NCBI GenBank assembly: GCA_029207755.1
Contig: JARCOQ010000017.1
Coordinates: forward strand, 6,088,945 to 6,152,944
Reading direction: 5' to 3'
Length of the DNA stretch: 64,000 nucleotides
Source: Chamaea fasciata
Lineage: Eukaryota > Chordata > Aves > Passeriformes > Sylviidae
Part shown: positions 1-11,424 of the stretch, piece after piece
Layout of the letters: each line of letters begins with the position of its first letter
Numbering within the stretch: position 1 is the first letter of the stretch
Notes under the pieces: generated by a model
Database searches by the model: none
What the model was told of the DNA's origin: nothing
Seen by the model: the letters and a program-made list of their open reading frames with translations, nothing else
Program-made: the position numbers and the translations under genes

Positions 1-661
1 TTCATACGGATTTAACTATTCCAGTTGAATTGCACCTGGCTTTGAAGGAAATTTTCTCTTGAGGTCAGTTTGCCACACAAAGGAATTGGGCAGGATCAGC
101 ACAAAATGATGTGGAAAAGTTTGTGCCATTTTTTATTTTTTAGATTGTGAATATTTTTGGCAGACAGAGGTGATTTTATGGGTGTTTGAGTGCAATGTGG
201 GGTTTTTTTTCCCTCTGTCTTCCCAAGTCTGCTTACATAGGTAGCTTTTTTAAAAAAGTTGATTGAGGCAATTCTGTTCATCCTCTTTTAGTCTAAATCA
301 AAACATCAATACTTAAATGGAAAAAAAGAAAAAGAAAAACAAAACCAAAACCAAAACCCAACACCCTGCTTTTCAATGAGTGTTTTAGTATCTGAAACAA
401 AATACACACCCCAACTCCAGCTTTGCCAAGCTCTGTACATTGGGATTGACCTCTCCCACCAGCATGAGCTTCAAGCCTTCATGAGCAGGTCATTTTTGGG
501 GACTGAGGGCTCGGATGCCGATTGTTCCATGGGACGAGGGGCACAGGGAAGGACACGGCACGAAGCCCTCACAGCTTTTAGCCTGGAGACAGCAACTCTG
601 TGTGCTACATGAGCCCTGTGTGCCCATCAGGGCCTGACATCCCTGCCCTGTGTTCTTCCAG
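1..661 (+). other. Intron of DEPTOR-like gene (3' part)
   Basis: Non-coding sequence ending in the acceptor ttcttccag at 653-661. It contains an A-rich simple stretch at about 319-361 (repeated aaaacc). No exon or other recognisable feature is seen. The upstream exons of the gene (N-terminus and most of the first DEP domain) lie outside the window. Confidence 0.7.
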
Positions 662-785
662 TCTGTGACGAGCACTCGGATTACAAGGATGCCAAGCTGC
701 TCTACCGCTTCCGCAAGGATGACGGGACCTTCCCCCTCAGCAAGGACGTGAAGGTGTTCATGCGAGGGCAGAGCATCTATGAGAA
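662..785 (+). CDS. DEPTOR-like coding exon A (end of DEP 1)
   Basis: The acceptor ends at 661 and the donor is gtacgt. Entry phase is g|tc (Val). It encodes CDEHSDYKDAKLLYRFRKDD and onward to FMRGQSIYEK, matching the end of the first DEP domain and the start of the inter-DEP segment of DEPTOR. Confidence 0.9.
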
Positions 786-3700
786 GTACGTGACTCCTCC
801 CCTGGCTTTGGGGCTCTGGGACTGTGCCCTGCTGCCTGTGCTGGCTGCTGGTGCCCTGCAGCTGGGAGCCACAGCTCCCGCTGGCTCTGCTTTTCCTCCT
901 CTGCACTCCTGGCTGTCCCACTGGGAAATGCTGCTTCCTCAGCCCTGTCACAGCTGCAGGACAACCAGCGTCCTGCAGGGGATGGGACTGGAGTTGGACT
1001 GTGAACTCATGGATGCTTCCAAGGGCTCCAGCCCACATGCAGGATCTGGGATGTGGTACAGCGAAGTGCAGTCTGAGTGCTCCTGGGATGAGCCATTCCC
1101 AGCACTCTTCCAGCTTCCTCGTTTGGGCTGTATTAGGACTTATGTGCCACCAAAGTCAGCAAGGTATGGGACTTTCAGGATCCTCATGGGCCTGGGTCCC
1201 TGCCCCTTGCTTAGCCTATTTGCAAAATTTCTAATGGGAAAGGTTATTCCCAGAGAGTAGAGAAAACTCCTTCCACCTCCAAGTGTTTCGTTTTCTTTGT
1301 GTTGATTGTTTCTGGTTCTAAATGCAAGCCATCTTTCCAGAGCCCCAGCCCACTCTCTGGACCAGTTTCCTTTAACAGCCTCTTCACAGCCTCACATCCT
1401 CCCGCTCTGGCAATGAGGGTCACAAACTGGCCCTGAAGGAAAGTCCTCCATCCGGGTGGTGGTTTGGGGTGTGCCCCTGCCCCTGTGCCAGGTGTGCATC
1501 CCTTGTATTTTGCTCTGGATCCGCAGCAGTGACCGTGGGATGGGGAGAGCATCCCGGCAGTGTGATGGCTGAGCCGGCTGCACCCTCTCGTGGAGACGCT
1601 GGATTTAGCTCTCACACGCTGCCGGCGGAACACCTGCTGACTGAAACCCACCTTATCCTTGCACTTGGACTGTCTGCCATGTGTTACCCACGCTCAGTCG
1701 CTTGCTTGGCTTTCCCTGTGATCTTTAGCTGAGCTCACAGCCCAACTGGTTTTGCTGGAGCTGCTGCCTCACTGTGATGAAGATTTACCAAGGTGCCTGA
1801 CTGCAGCTCCGTGTTCCTCCCTCCCTTCCCGCTGCCCCCTGGCAGGAATGTTCTGGCTGCAATGCTTTGCCTGCTTCCCTCGGCCTTGCTTCTGTTCCCG
1901 TGGGGATTGGCAGGGATGTTTGGCATCACGGGAGCTTTGTCCCACCTCTGTGCCAGGCTGGTGAGCGTGGAAGAGTCAATCCTGAAGGTGAGGGAGGAGA
2001 ACTCGGTGAAGTACCAGAGGACTTTCCTGGGCTCTGAGATGATCGACTGGCTCATTCAGGAGGGAGAAGTGGAGAACAGGCAGGAAGCAGTGGAGCTGGG
2101 ACGGGCACTGCTGGAGCACGGGATCATTCAGCATGGTGAGCCAGGGTCTGGCTGGAGCCAGGGTGGAAAGCAAGGGATGAGCGTGGCTGTGTGAGGAACA
2201 AATCCCCATTCATGCCATGCAACAAGTGCTGGTCAAGTGCCCACTTGGAGATGGCAATGGAGCCTTTTAGTTCTATGTTTGGAGCTGGTGACCTTTGAAA
2301 CTGGAGCAATCTTTTACCATCCACAAAGGCTTTGAGATGAAATCTGAGCTCTTGCTCTTCAGTTCTTCAAAGCCACCGGCCACAGGGACGGGCTGCACCC
2401 CTGGGTTTGGAGGGCTGGGGCGTGAGGATGTAATGTTAACTCCTCTTGGCTGGAGATCGTATCCATCTGCTATAATTAAACTTCCCATTCGGAAGGCAGG
2501 GAGTCCTCTGAGTGTCTTGGGACAGGGGCAGGTGGAGGGCTGTGACACTGAGTGCACCCCTGGGAGATGGCACCGCTTGGGGGCTGGCCCTGCTGTCCCC
2601 CCCTCCCTGCAGGCAGCATCCCCAAACAGGCAGAAAAGCTGCAGCAGAGCACAGGGGCATTAAAAGGAATTCATGAGGGTCCCTCAGGATATTTGTTATA
2701 TATTTTTCCACCCCCTCAGCCTCTCCCTCCTGCCCTGTTCTCTCCTAGTCTCCAATCGGCATCACTTCTTTGACAGTGACATCCTCTACCACTTCTGGAT
2801 CAACTTTCGGCGGCGGCGGCGGCTGACGGAGTTACTGAATGAGAACTCCTCCCGTGCCCTGTCCGAGAGCCCTGACAGCCCCTTCTGCCTTCGCAAGCTC
2901 AACCCAGACCCGGGCAACACCAGCTTCCTCTCTGGTAACCGTGGATGCGAAAGTTGTGAATTACCAGAAAATGTGAAAATTGCATGACCAGAGTATCCCA
3001 GGGACGAGGGTGTCACTCCAGCAGAGTCTGAGAGGTTCCTCTGGGCATCCCATGAAGTGAACACCCATCCCACTGGTTTGTGGTGGATGTCACAATGCAG
3101 TGACAGTCTCTAGCACAGCCCCCTGTCCCAGGAAAATAACTCAGCATCAGCTCAGCTCTTGATCTTTCTTTGAAGCTGGTTTTACTCTTCCTAAGCTCAA
3201 ATGCCTTCTTCAGTGCACACATACCTTTCAAGTGTAGGTCAGGCTTGGGGGGAAGTTTGTTATTTTAAACTGCTCTGGTTTTTTCATTGAAAAACATTTA
3301 TGTGCCTCTTTCAGTCCAGACCAACAAGGAGATCAAAGTTGTCTCAGCAGTTCGAAGGAGCAGCATCACTTCCCTCTCTGGAAACTCCAGTGCCTACTTC
3401 AGCGCTCCCCCTACGCTGGTATTCCCTCCTGTGGCTGAGTGCAACCCCAAGTCAGGTCTGGGCTTCTGCATTGCCTGTTGTTATGTGGGGGACATCTATT
3501 CCTTCAGGGCGCGGGCTCAAGCCCAGGCCCAAACCCATCAAACCCCTCAGCCTCACCTCTGCATCTGGATGTGAAAAGTTGTGTGTGTTTCTGGAAAAGC
3601 GCTGAGATGAACGCAAAGGTTCCTGTGTGCAGGAGCTGTGGTTCTAACATCTGTTTTCCAGCCCAGGGTAATCCCCAGGCTGCCTTGTTATGCACTTTAC

Positions 3701-6700
3701 CCTACAAACCCCTTGATTCTGATACAATCTGTCACCTTCTGCTCTAGTGTTAAAGAGACCCGTCACCAACGAAGAGCTGCTGTCCCCTGGGGCCCCCTAT
3801 GTCAAGAAAACGCTGACTGTGAGTGACCATTGGGAATGGCATTGCTAATCCAGCACTATCCAGCTCCCTGCCTGCTGTCTGGTGGTTTTCTGTTGGCTGC
3901 TCTGACCTCTCTGTGCGGAAACTTTGACTGCATGTCACCTCATCGTGGCTTTTTGTTGGTGACTCTCTAGGGGTCAATGTCTTCACATATTCTTGTGTGT
4001 GGAAATGTGCTCAGCCCCTCTGAGAGCTTAATGTATATCCATGAGGTAGATCAGAGAAAAAAAAAAAAGTTTTCTGGCCAGAAAAATTCTCACATTTTGG
4101 AGTTTTTTTGCCATTGGTCAGGCCCTGGCACAGGGTGACCAGAGAAGCTGTGGCTGCCCCATCCCTGGAAGTGTCCAAGTGGTTGGACGGGGCTTGGAGC
4201 AACCAGGGATAGTGGAAGGTGTCCCTGCTCATGGCAGGGGGGTGGAACAAGGTGATCTTTAAGGTCCTTTCCAATCCAACCCATTCCAATATCCTGTGAT
4301 TTCTGTTCCATCCAGCTCCATGCAAACTGTAGAATGAGCAAGTCTTGTGACACTTGGGTCTGTGACACTCACCCTCTGTCACACGGCTTTGTGCACAGCT
4401 TTATGCATCTTTCAGGCCCCTCTGCAGATCAGGGGTATTGACTTGATCCATCAGCATCTGGTGGAGCTGCACTGGATGGGGGAACATCCAAGGGTCAGTA
4501 GTGCTTTACTTGTGATGGGCTTTTTACATGGACAAATCTCCAGGATGCTGCAGACAACCTGAGTTTGGGGCTTTTGCTTTTGAAATTATTTCTAAAGCTG
4601 TAGGACTGGTCAAGTCAGGGCTGGTGGGTGTTGGGTGGAAATGTTACAAGACAGCTCCTGCCCTGTGGATCCCATTGCACTTGGTTATTTTCGTGTCTCA
4701 CCCCTTCACTGCCCACCTCTGAAAGGGGCAATCTCACAGAGAGCAGTGCAGGAAGTGTGAGGGCTGCCTGGCCCTGCTGGTTTGGCACCAGGAAATGTGG
4801 ATCAGGTTCCCAAATTAAGTGTACTGTAGAAAGTGGTGGCAAGGAGCAAGAAAAATCAAACTGGTGATTAGCATGGCTCATCTGAGGCCGTGCTGTTCAT
4901 TCTTGCTCCTGAATGCTCTTGCCCTGCCCTTCAACTCTGCCAGCCTGGGCCTTTCATGGCTCATTTCCTCCTGCTTAGCTCTGCAGTTGCTGTTATTTAT
5001 TTATGTGGGCGATGTGCAAAGTCCCTTGGGAATTCCTTTTCTCTTTTGGTCACTTCAGAGGGCCGCAGTGTCACAGCAAACTGCTCTGGCAGGCTGACAT
5101 CGGTGTGGGGCGAGGCAAGAGCAGCCCCTTGCACCCAGGAAATGCTCTGCTGTGCCAAGGGAAAGGCCCCATGTGCGTGCTCTGGGAATGTTCTCGAGCA
5201 TGCTCGTGGTGCATGCCTTGTACTTCAGCTTGATGCTGCCTGGGATTCTCTTTTGTGCACAGGCTGACAGGGAATTAATCAGAAAGCAGCTTTGCAGGGA
5301 GCAATTAATCAGTTCTGCATCTCACTTGCTGCATGGCCCTTTCCCTCCTGCCCAGAGCAGGTTGGGATCATGCCTCTCTGGGAACTGTTGCATCTCCTCC
5401 CTCCAGCCCATTCCTTGATTTTTAAACCCCTCTTGTTTTCCTTGCAGATTGTGGGGGATGCAGTGGGCTGGGGGTTTGTGGTTCGAGGAGGAAGACCTTG
5501 CCACATCCAGGCAGTGGACCCAGGAGGACCTGCTGCTGCTGCAGGGATGAAGGTACTGCTCACTCATGGAGGCTGAACAGGAGACAGGATTTGTGTCCTC
5601 TTTGAGCTTTTTGGGCTGAGCACATTCTCCATGATATTCCCTCCTCCTGCCCTGGGGATCAGACTGATGGAGTGGCACATGGAGCTCTGGGAGAGGTGGA
5701 GGGAGGAATTCATCTCTGCAGGCAGAGTGCCCCGTGTGTGGTGGCAGAGTGGAGGATTTGCCTTTTCCAGGGCAGCACAGGGGCTCTGGGCAGCTAAAAC
5801 TCAAAAAACTCTGTCACTCTCCCTGTGCCAGACCTTGGAACTGTCAAAACTGTTTGAGCTACTAACAACCAAGAAGAGAATTCCCAGCTCAGTTCCAGTG
5901 ACTTTATATAACCCCAGGGAGGCAGGGAAGGAGCAGAGCTTTGTCCTGAGTCACCTGTTCGCTCAGTTCCTGAGCATTTTGTTTCCCTGCTATTAGCAAT
6001 GGACTTCTGCATGGAGCTATTTTCCATGTACAAAAAAACCCCATAATAATATTAAATTGATGCCTTGGTTTGATTCATCAAGTAACTTCCAATATTTCCA
6101 GCTCAGGAGAAAGGAACTTACAGCTTGAAACTCACTCCAGGCCCAGGCATGTGAGTTTAGTGTGAAGTCTTGGGCATGAATGAAAGAAGTGTTGAGTTTC
6201 CCACTTCCCTACAGAAACCCCAGCAGCAAGGGAGTAATTTCTAAAAGCTGATATAAATCTAACGTCACATCAATATTTGAAATAATGGGATTCTTCAGAG
6301 GCAGAGTGTGACTCCTTGTTTGCTTCAGGCAGGATTGGAAGGGGATGGATGAATTTGTTTCATTTACTCAAGAGCCCAGTTAATTTCTCCTTACCTAATC
6401 TCATTTGCTACCAAATTGCTGGATGTTAATATTGTGCTTCATTTCTATCTGTGAAATGAGCCACTGCTCATAAATTAGTCTTTTTCCCCTCTGTCAGCTC
6501 ACAGCCTAAATCCCTTTGGTCCTGTTTTTATGACACAGTGATTGCAGCACTGTGATTATTGATGTAGCCACGGGGTGGTGATTCTTGAGGGTTTCCAGGA
6601 TTTTGACACAAGTTATTTGCATCACAGCCCCTGGTTCCAGCTGATCCCGGGCAGGAGGTGCTGTGGCACTGGAGGTCACCTGTCCCTCCTCTCTTGCAGG

Positions 6701-6825
6701 TGTGCCAGTTTGTTTTCTCAGTGAACGGGGTGTATGTTCTGCATCTGGACTATCAGACCATCAGCAGCCTCATCATGACAGGACCACGGACTCTGGTGAT
6801 GGAAGTCATGGAAGCCATTGAATGA
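662..6825 (+). CDS. DEPTOR-like protein (DEP-DEP-PDZ), 3' seven coding exons, partial gene
   Basis: Spliced exons 662-785, 1957-2135, 2749-2934, 3315-3455, 3748-3818, 5448-5552 and 6700-6825 join in phase (932 nt plus one base from upstream) to give the C-terminal 310 residues and a TGA. Order: end of the first DEP domain, a complete second DEP domain (WLIQEGE, HGIIQHV), a basic RRRRRL run, a Ser-rich linker, and a PDZ domain with the GWGFVV binding loop. In the DEPTOR family the PDZ binds mTOR and the protein restrains mTORC1 and mTORC2 in the cytoplasm. Compared by recall with human DEPTOR, the PDZ is very similar, while the second DEP and especially the linker differ much more than expected for a bird orthologue. 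With COL20A1, not COL14A1, downstream, I call it a DEPTOR paralogue. The family assignment is secure; the paralogue status is inference. No symbol is given because I do not know an accepted one. Confidence 0.88.
786..1956 (+). other. Intron, DEPTOR-like gene
   Basis: GT-AG intron, moderately GC-rich and pyrimidine-rich. No repeat, RNA gene or extra exon was recognised. Confidence 0.6.
1957..2135 (+). CDS. DEPTOR-like coding exon B (DEP 2, first part)
   Basis: The acceptor tgtgccag is followed by g ctg gtg, completing the Lys codon split by the previous intron. It encodes VKYQRTFLGSEMIDWLIQEG and ends at EHGIIQH plus one base. The donor is gtgagc. Confidence 0.92.
2136..2748 (+). other. Intron, DEPTOR-like gene
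   Basis: GT-AG intron with a long pyrimidine tract ending ctctcctag. No further features seen. Confidence 0.6.
2749..2934 (+). CDS. DEPTOR-like coding exon C (DEP 2 end, basic run)
   Basis: Entry phase g|tc (Val). It encodes SNRHHFFDSDILYHFWINF, then RRRRRLTELLNENSS and SPDSPFCLRK. The intron position after the HxV motif equals that at 661/662 after the first DEP domain, consistent with internal domain duplication. The donor is gtaacc. Confidence 0.92.
3315..3455 (+). CDS. DEPTOR-like coding exon D (Ser-rich linker with degron-like motif)
   Basis: It encodes the regulatory linker: EIKVVSAVRRSS, a degron-like SSAYFS and ECNPKS. Human DEPTOR has SSGYFS at the corresponding place, the beta-TrCP phosphodegron; here Gly is Ala. 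The donor gtctgg is weaker than consensus. Confidence 0.88.
3748..3818 (+). CDS. DEPTOR-like coding exon E (linker to PDZ)
   Basis: Short 71-nt exon encoding LKRPVTNEELLSPGAPYVKK and three further residues. Acceptor tgctctag, donor gtgagt. Nearly the same peptide occurs in DEPTOR just before the PDZ domain. Confidence 0.9.
3819..5447 (+). other. Intron, DEPTOR-like gene, with one CR1 remnant
   Basis: GT-AG intron ending ttccttgcag. It carries the CR1 fragment listed separately at 4118-4303. The rest has no recognisable content. Confidence 0.6.
4118..4303 (+). repeat. CR1 LINE 3'-end fragment
   Basis: Typical avian CR1 tail: 'ctggaagtgtccaag', 'gcttggagcaacc', 'gatctttaaggtcc', 'ttccaatccaaccca', then a degenerate TCCTGTGATT tail. 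Only the 3' end remains, with no coding capacity. Confidence 0.85.
5448..5552 (+). CDS. DEPTOR-like coding exon F (PDZ, first half)
   Basis: It encodes IVGDAVGWGFVVRGGRPCHI and then QAVDPGGPAAAAGMK. GWGF is the PDZ peptide-binding loop. 105 nt, phase 0 at both ends. This is the best conserved part relative to human DEPTOR. Confidence 0.93.
5553..6699 (+). other. Intron, DEPTOR-like gene
   Basis: GT-AG intron, AT-richer in its 3' half (about 6030-6600). No repeat or exon recognised. It ends ctctcttgcag. Confidence 0.6.
6700..6825 (+). CDS. DEPTOR-like terminal coding exon G (PDZ, second half, stop)
   Basis: It encodes VCQFVFSVNGVYVLHLDYQT and then SSLIMTGPRTLVMEVMEAIE, followed by TGA at 6823-6825. 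Ending one or two residues after the PDZ is normal for DEPTOR proteins. Confidence 0.93.
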   Translation: MCQFVFSVNGVYVLHLDYQTISSLIMTGPRTLVMEVMEAIE

Positions 6826-6980
6826 GCCAAGGAGCCTCATCCCACTGCTTTTGGGAAAGGCAGGACTCTCCGCTTGGCAGGGATGGACTGTGGGGAGGGA
6901 CCAAGCTCGACCATTCACTGTGATGTGTTACCCAGGCATTTGGATGTATTTTCAAATAAATACATTCTAATGGACAATTC
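6826..6980 (+). terminator. 3' UTR and poly(A) signal of DEPTOR-like gene
   Basis: A canonical AATAAA lies at 6955-6960, about 130 bases after the stop codon, followed by T-rich sequence at about 6980-6992. The 3' UTR would be only about 150 bases, unless further signals are used. Confidence 0.75.
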
Positions 6981-9580
6981 TTGGATTTTTTTTCTGCTCT
7001 TGAAATACTTATCTCTACCTGCTCTTACTTAGAGTGTCTAAGCTCTTGCAGCTCCTTTTTAGTGCCAGCGTGAGAATTCAGCACTTAATGAACCCCACCT
7101 TAAGCAAACCCTTCACCAGCCAGGCTGCGAGGCAGGTGGCAAAGCTGGTAAGCAGCAAGAAGTTTATACCAAGTGAGTCTGTCTGAGCTGCCCTGAGCTG
7201 TCTGTGCACTCTTCTGAGAACACAATGTGCTCTCCAGATGGCCCCATAAGCTGTGCCACCGGCTCTGTCAAGAAAATAAGGAAATGAGTACAGGAATGTG
7301 TGTTCCTTGTAAAGTCTAAGGCTCCTGCTACTCTCCTGGCTTAGCCACGCTCACAGCCAGGGCTGGTCGCTGTTCCCAGCTGTTTCTTGAAAAGGTGACA
7401 CTTCCATGATCGTGCTTTTTTTGTGCCCCCACCCCTTGATAATGCTTGATTTCATTAATCAGCTTCACCTCAGCAAGGAGGCAGGCAGAGATCCCAAACA
7501 TCATAGGCTGCTGCCAACCTAGTGGGGAGCAGTGGGTAAAGGAGGGACCAAAACCAGAGAGTACCCAAAAGGAAGTGTGTCCTAGTCTGAATCTGGTTCT
7601 GGGAAGGGACAAAAATTAGTGAAAGCCACCAAAATCCAGGCCCCTGTTCCCTGCTGCTTTCAGGATGGCTGTATTTGCAGCCAGTGCAAAATATTCCTTG
7701 CAAACTATCCTGAAGGTGAACTAAATATAGAAAAACAGGTAATAACAAGAAATTAGGGAGGTTTCTTTCTTTCCAGCTCACAGAGCATCCTGTTTGTGAT
7801 TAGCCTGCTGTGCTGTGCACAGACAGGATGATTGCCAGCACTCCTGCTTAGGGCAGGGTCCTCAGTGCAGCTTCTTTGGCCACAAACCAAGCCTTAAATA
7901 AACCCCAAAAAAGGCCAAAAATAGTAATTTTGATTGGTGTTCAGATGGGGTTGACTTTCTTGGAGAATCTGGTGTCAGCTGTGTATCAGGAATTGCTGTA
8001 CTGCTGGCTTTTTTTTTCCCTTGGTATAAAGGGATATCTGCTCCCCCAATGCTCGTGCTGAGGTAATGGGATTACTTGGAGCACAGAATTCCTGGAACAC
8101 GGTCTAGGCAAGATGTCTGCATTGATAACTGGGGTCCTTCCAGCCCCTAAGTGGAACCAGGCCATCTCCTCAGGCATTTGTCAATAAACTCACAGTTGTT
8201 ATTTGTTGCATTCAGTGCACGAGTCCAGCAACCTCCATCTGCCTTTTTGCTTTTGAAATTCTCCTTAGGGAGAGTTTGGGTGTCTGTGATGTCCCAAAGG
8301 TTTAACCCAGGGTGCTTGGCTTGCACTAACGTCAAACTCGGAAGATTTAGGCATGGTGTGGGCACCTGGGGAAAGGCAGGTCAGGAAACAACACCCTGAA
8401 CACAAGCACTGAAAGCAGCTCCAGATTGTTCTGTGTCAAAGCAGGAATTTTTAATTCTGGATCTGAATCCCTTGAAAGCACAGGAGATAAGTGCTCATTT
8501 CTTTCTCTCCTTCGTTTTTACTTTTAAAGAAAACTGTAGCAGCTCTGAGCAGCCTCAGAAACCCAGTAGGAAATACAGAGGAGGTGATTTGTGGTATTTA
8601 CACATGGGGCAGTGATAACCCTCTCTCCATGGGGTACAAAATGCTCTGTGCTTTGTTTTATTAAGATGTCACCCACTTTTTGCCCAGGGCAGCTGCTCCA
8701 TCCCTGGATTTGTCCAAGGCTGGGTTGGATGGGGTTTGGAGCAACCTGGAATAGTGGAAGGAGTTCCTGCCCATGAAGGGGTTGGAATAACATGCTCTGC
8801 TTTGTCCCTTCCAACCCAAATCCTTCTGTAATTCTATTATTTGTTTCCTTTGGGTGTTATCCTTTGGTCTGTATACTGTGATGCTTTTAAGTACTTAAAA
8901 GATTATAAAACAGAACAGCAAAGAGCTAACAAATGTTGGTTTATTGCGCAAAATACTTTGAAAAGTATGGGGTTTTTTCCCATTTAATTTGACACTTCCA
9001 GAGGTATCCGTGTTTCCTGCTGAATTGCAATGGAAATGTCTTAAACCTCAGTTGTGATGGGAGACTGATGCTGACAGTCCCTGCAGATGCAGCTGAAAAT
9101 CTGGCCTCTGTAACGAGAAATGGCACTGTCAATCATTCCCTCTTGGCAACGAGGACAAAATCAGTCCAGAAGAGGTTTTGGCAGGGAGCTGGGCGTCTCT
9201 CCCAGGTGCTCCTGGTGCCGAGGATCCCTCCCGCAGGAGCTCCGGGCTGGATCCCACAGCTGGGGAGCCCGCAGCACCGCGGGGCTCCAGCTCATGATTC
9301 AGCCTCTGGCCCTGCAAACCTTACAGATGTGCTGAATTTCCTTCAGCAAACGAAACACGGCTCCCCGTCACATACATGCCGGGCTCTCACACCCATGCAA
9401 TGGGCTGTGAGTGGGGCTGGGCTGATTTCATCCCGGGCAGTCCGAGGGTGGGCGGGAGCCAGGACTTGTTGCTGCGTTCTAGGAAACCAGCGTGCAGCCT
9501 CCCAGACAGAGATTTTGTTTTTTTTTCATTAGCAAAGCCCTTAAAAGCTGCTCGCTCCTGCCCGTAGAAGCAGCCCCTTG
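6981..9580. other. Intergenic region between DEPTOR-like gene and COL20A1, part 1
   Basis: Unique-looking sequence with one CR1 remnant at 8682-8840. GC content rises from about 9130. No exon, RNA gene or other element could be supported. Confidence 0.55.
8682..8840 (+). repeat. CR1 LINE 3'-end fragment (diverged)
   Basis: Diverged CR1 tail: 'gttggatggggtttggagc', 'aatagtggaagga', 'ccttccaacccaaatcc', 'tgtaattctatt'. Confidence 0.75.
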
Positions 9581-9589
9581 CTTTTCATG

Positions 9590-9860
9590 CTTTATTTGGC
9601 CGCGCAAGGGGCCAAGCCGTGCATGGGGAGAGGGAGGTGGGGGAATCCCATCCCTCTCCCTCTGTTCTCCCTCCCCTTCCTTATCGCTCCTGACGTCTGG
9701 GAATTGAAATCTTTAATCACGCCGAGGAGCAGATGAGGCGCCAGGGCAGCTTCTCGCACAATTTCCGAATTAGCTGGACCCGCCGCCCGTCCCGGCTCGC
9801 CCCGGGGGAAGCCGCGCCGCTCCGAGAGGTCTGTGCCTCCTTCCCCCTCGGGGATGGGTT
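9590..9860. promoter_or_regulatory. CpG-rich patch, candidate distal promoter/5' exon of COL20A1
   Basis: Unusually CpG-dense for this window, for example cccgccgcccgtcccggct and gccgcgccgctccgag near 9779-9828, with a CRE-like tgacgtc at about 9690. It lies 3.4 kb upstream of the COL20A1 start-codon exon, whose 5' edge looks like a splice acceptor, so a non-coding first exon here is plausible. This rests on base composition only. Confidence 0.35.
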
Positions 9861-11224
9861 TGCAGGCATGCCGAGGAGGGGCCGTGCTCTTTTTGGGGCA
9901 TGTGTGGGTATCCCAAGAAGGGAATTTCTGGAGGGTTTTGCTCTCTGGGAAGCTTGGAGCTGGTGCAGTGCTTGGGGCAGCGCTGCTGGTGCCGGGCAGG
10001 GGTGACAGGTCCCATCCTCTTAGGGTGAAGCGGCTTCAAGGGACATTCCCTGACAGTGTAAATACTGCCAGGATTGCCTTGGCAACTCCTCGGGGGATAC
10101 GACTGGGAGAAATGCACTCTGTTTGTTGGTTTGATTTGTTTTCTTTCTGTTTTCTGGTTGATAGTCCAAAACTGCAGGATATTGCTGCCAGAGAGTTCTT
10201 GGAAGGGTTTGTTACCTGTGTGGGTTTTTCCCACCTGGAGGTGTGGGTGGGCTCAGCCTGATGGGCTGGGGGAGCTGCAAAAGACCAGCCTAGATGTGGA
10301 ACTTTTTGCTGACTTTTTTATTCTGGTGCTGTGATGTTTGAGACCTTTTGTTCAATAGTGGAACTGAAATAGAGGAACTTTTCGGGAGAAAAGAGAAAGA
10401 AGAGGTTGATGAATTTGTGGTTTTTAGTCTGTTTTAGGTCCTTTAACCAGCAAAGCACTTGGGGAATGTGGGACAGATTTATTCCCTGCAGTTGGCTGCC
10501 TCGGGCAGGTCCTGGTCTCTTCTGCAGGGCTGTCCCTGGCACTGCCCATGTGTCCAGCAGTGAGGTGGGATTGCCTCCAAATCCTCACCCTTAGTTGTGC
10601 TGATTTAAATACCTGCCAGGCTTTTTTTTTTTTTCTTTAACTAAAGCCTCTACTTGCAAATTTTCCTGTACAGAAAAGGGGATCTCTGACTGCCTTAACC
10701 TCCAAATCTCCTCTGAGCACACGGCTGGAGCAAGTGGAAAGTGATGTATTCCCCACACAGCCCAGTTTTCCAGGCCCTGGAAATACTCACCACTTGCTCC
10801 ATGTGCTGATGTCTCCACATTCCTTCCCTGGGGGTGAATAACAGGAGAGAGGCATCAGGCTGCTGTGGGCTCCCTGCCTGCCAGCAGTGCCAGGGTCCAC
10901 ACTCAGCCTGCCTGGCTGGTGGCACCACTGATGGCAGAGATGGATGGGGAGGAACCAGAGTCCTGGAATCGGGGCTTGGGGTGTGGCAGGTGAGTTGCGG
11001 ACACACATTCTCCAGGTGTGTGTCCTCCACCACTTCAGACAGATGCATTTGTTATTGCTGGTGTACAGGCAGGAAAGTGAATGTTGGAGGAGAGGCAGAA
11101 TGGTGACGGGTTTGCCTCTGAGATGGCAGAAGAGGTGAAGTCCCTGTTTCTCGCTTTAAAGTTACAGAGAAGGTCCACACCCTGTGGTTTAACTGTGCCC
11201 AATCTGGGTTAAAATCAGGATTAC

Positions 11225-11424
11225 TGAGGGTGGTGAGGCCCTGATGCAGGCTGCCCAGAGAAGCTGTGACCGTCCCTGGATCCCTGGAAGTGTCCAAGAC
11301 CAGGTTGGATGGGGCTTGGAGCAACCTGGGGTAGTGGAAAGTGTCCCTGCCCATGGCAAAGGGTTAGAATGAGATGAACTTTAAGGTCCCTTCCAGCCCA
11401 AACCATCCTGTAATTCTGTGATAA
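11225..11424 (+). repeat. CR1 LINE 3'-end fragment
   Basis: CR1 tail with 'caggctgcccagagaagctg', 'ggttggatggggcttggag', 'aaggtcccttccagccca' and a terminal 'tgtaattctgtgat'. Confidence 0.85.

Noticed and set aside
490..1038. 182-codon minus-strand open frame at the DEPTOR-like exon A
   Set aside because: Shadow of the + strand exon and a GC-rich intron; the + strand reading has clear DEPTOR similarity and splice sites.
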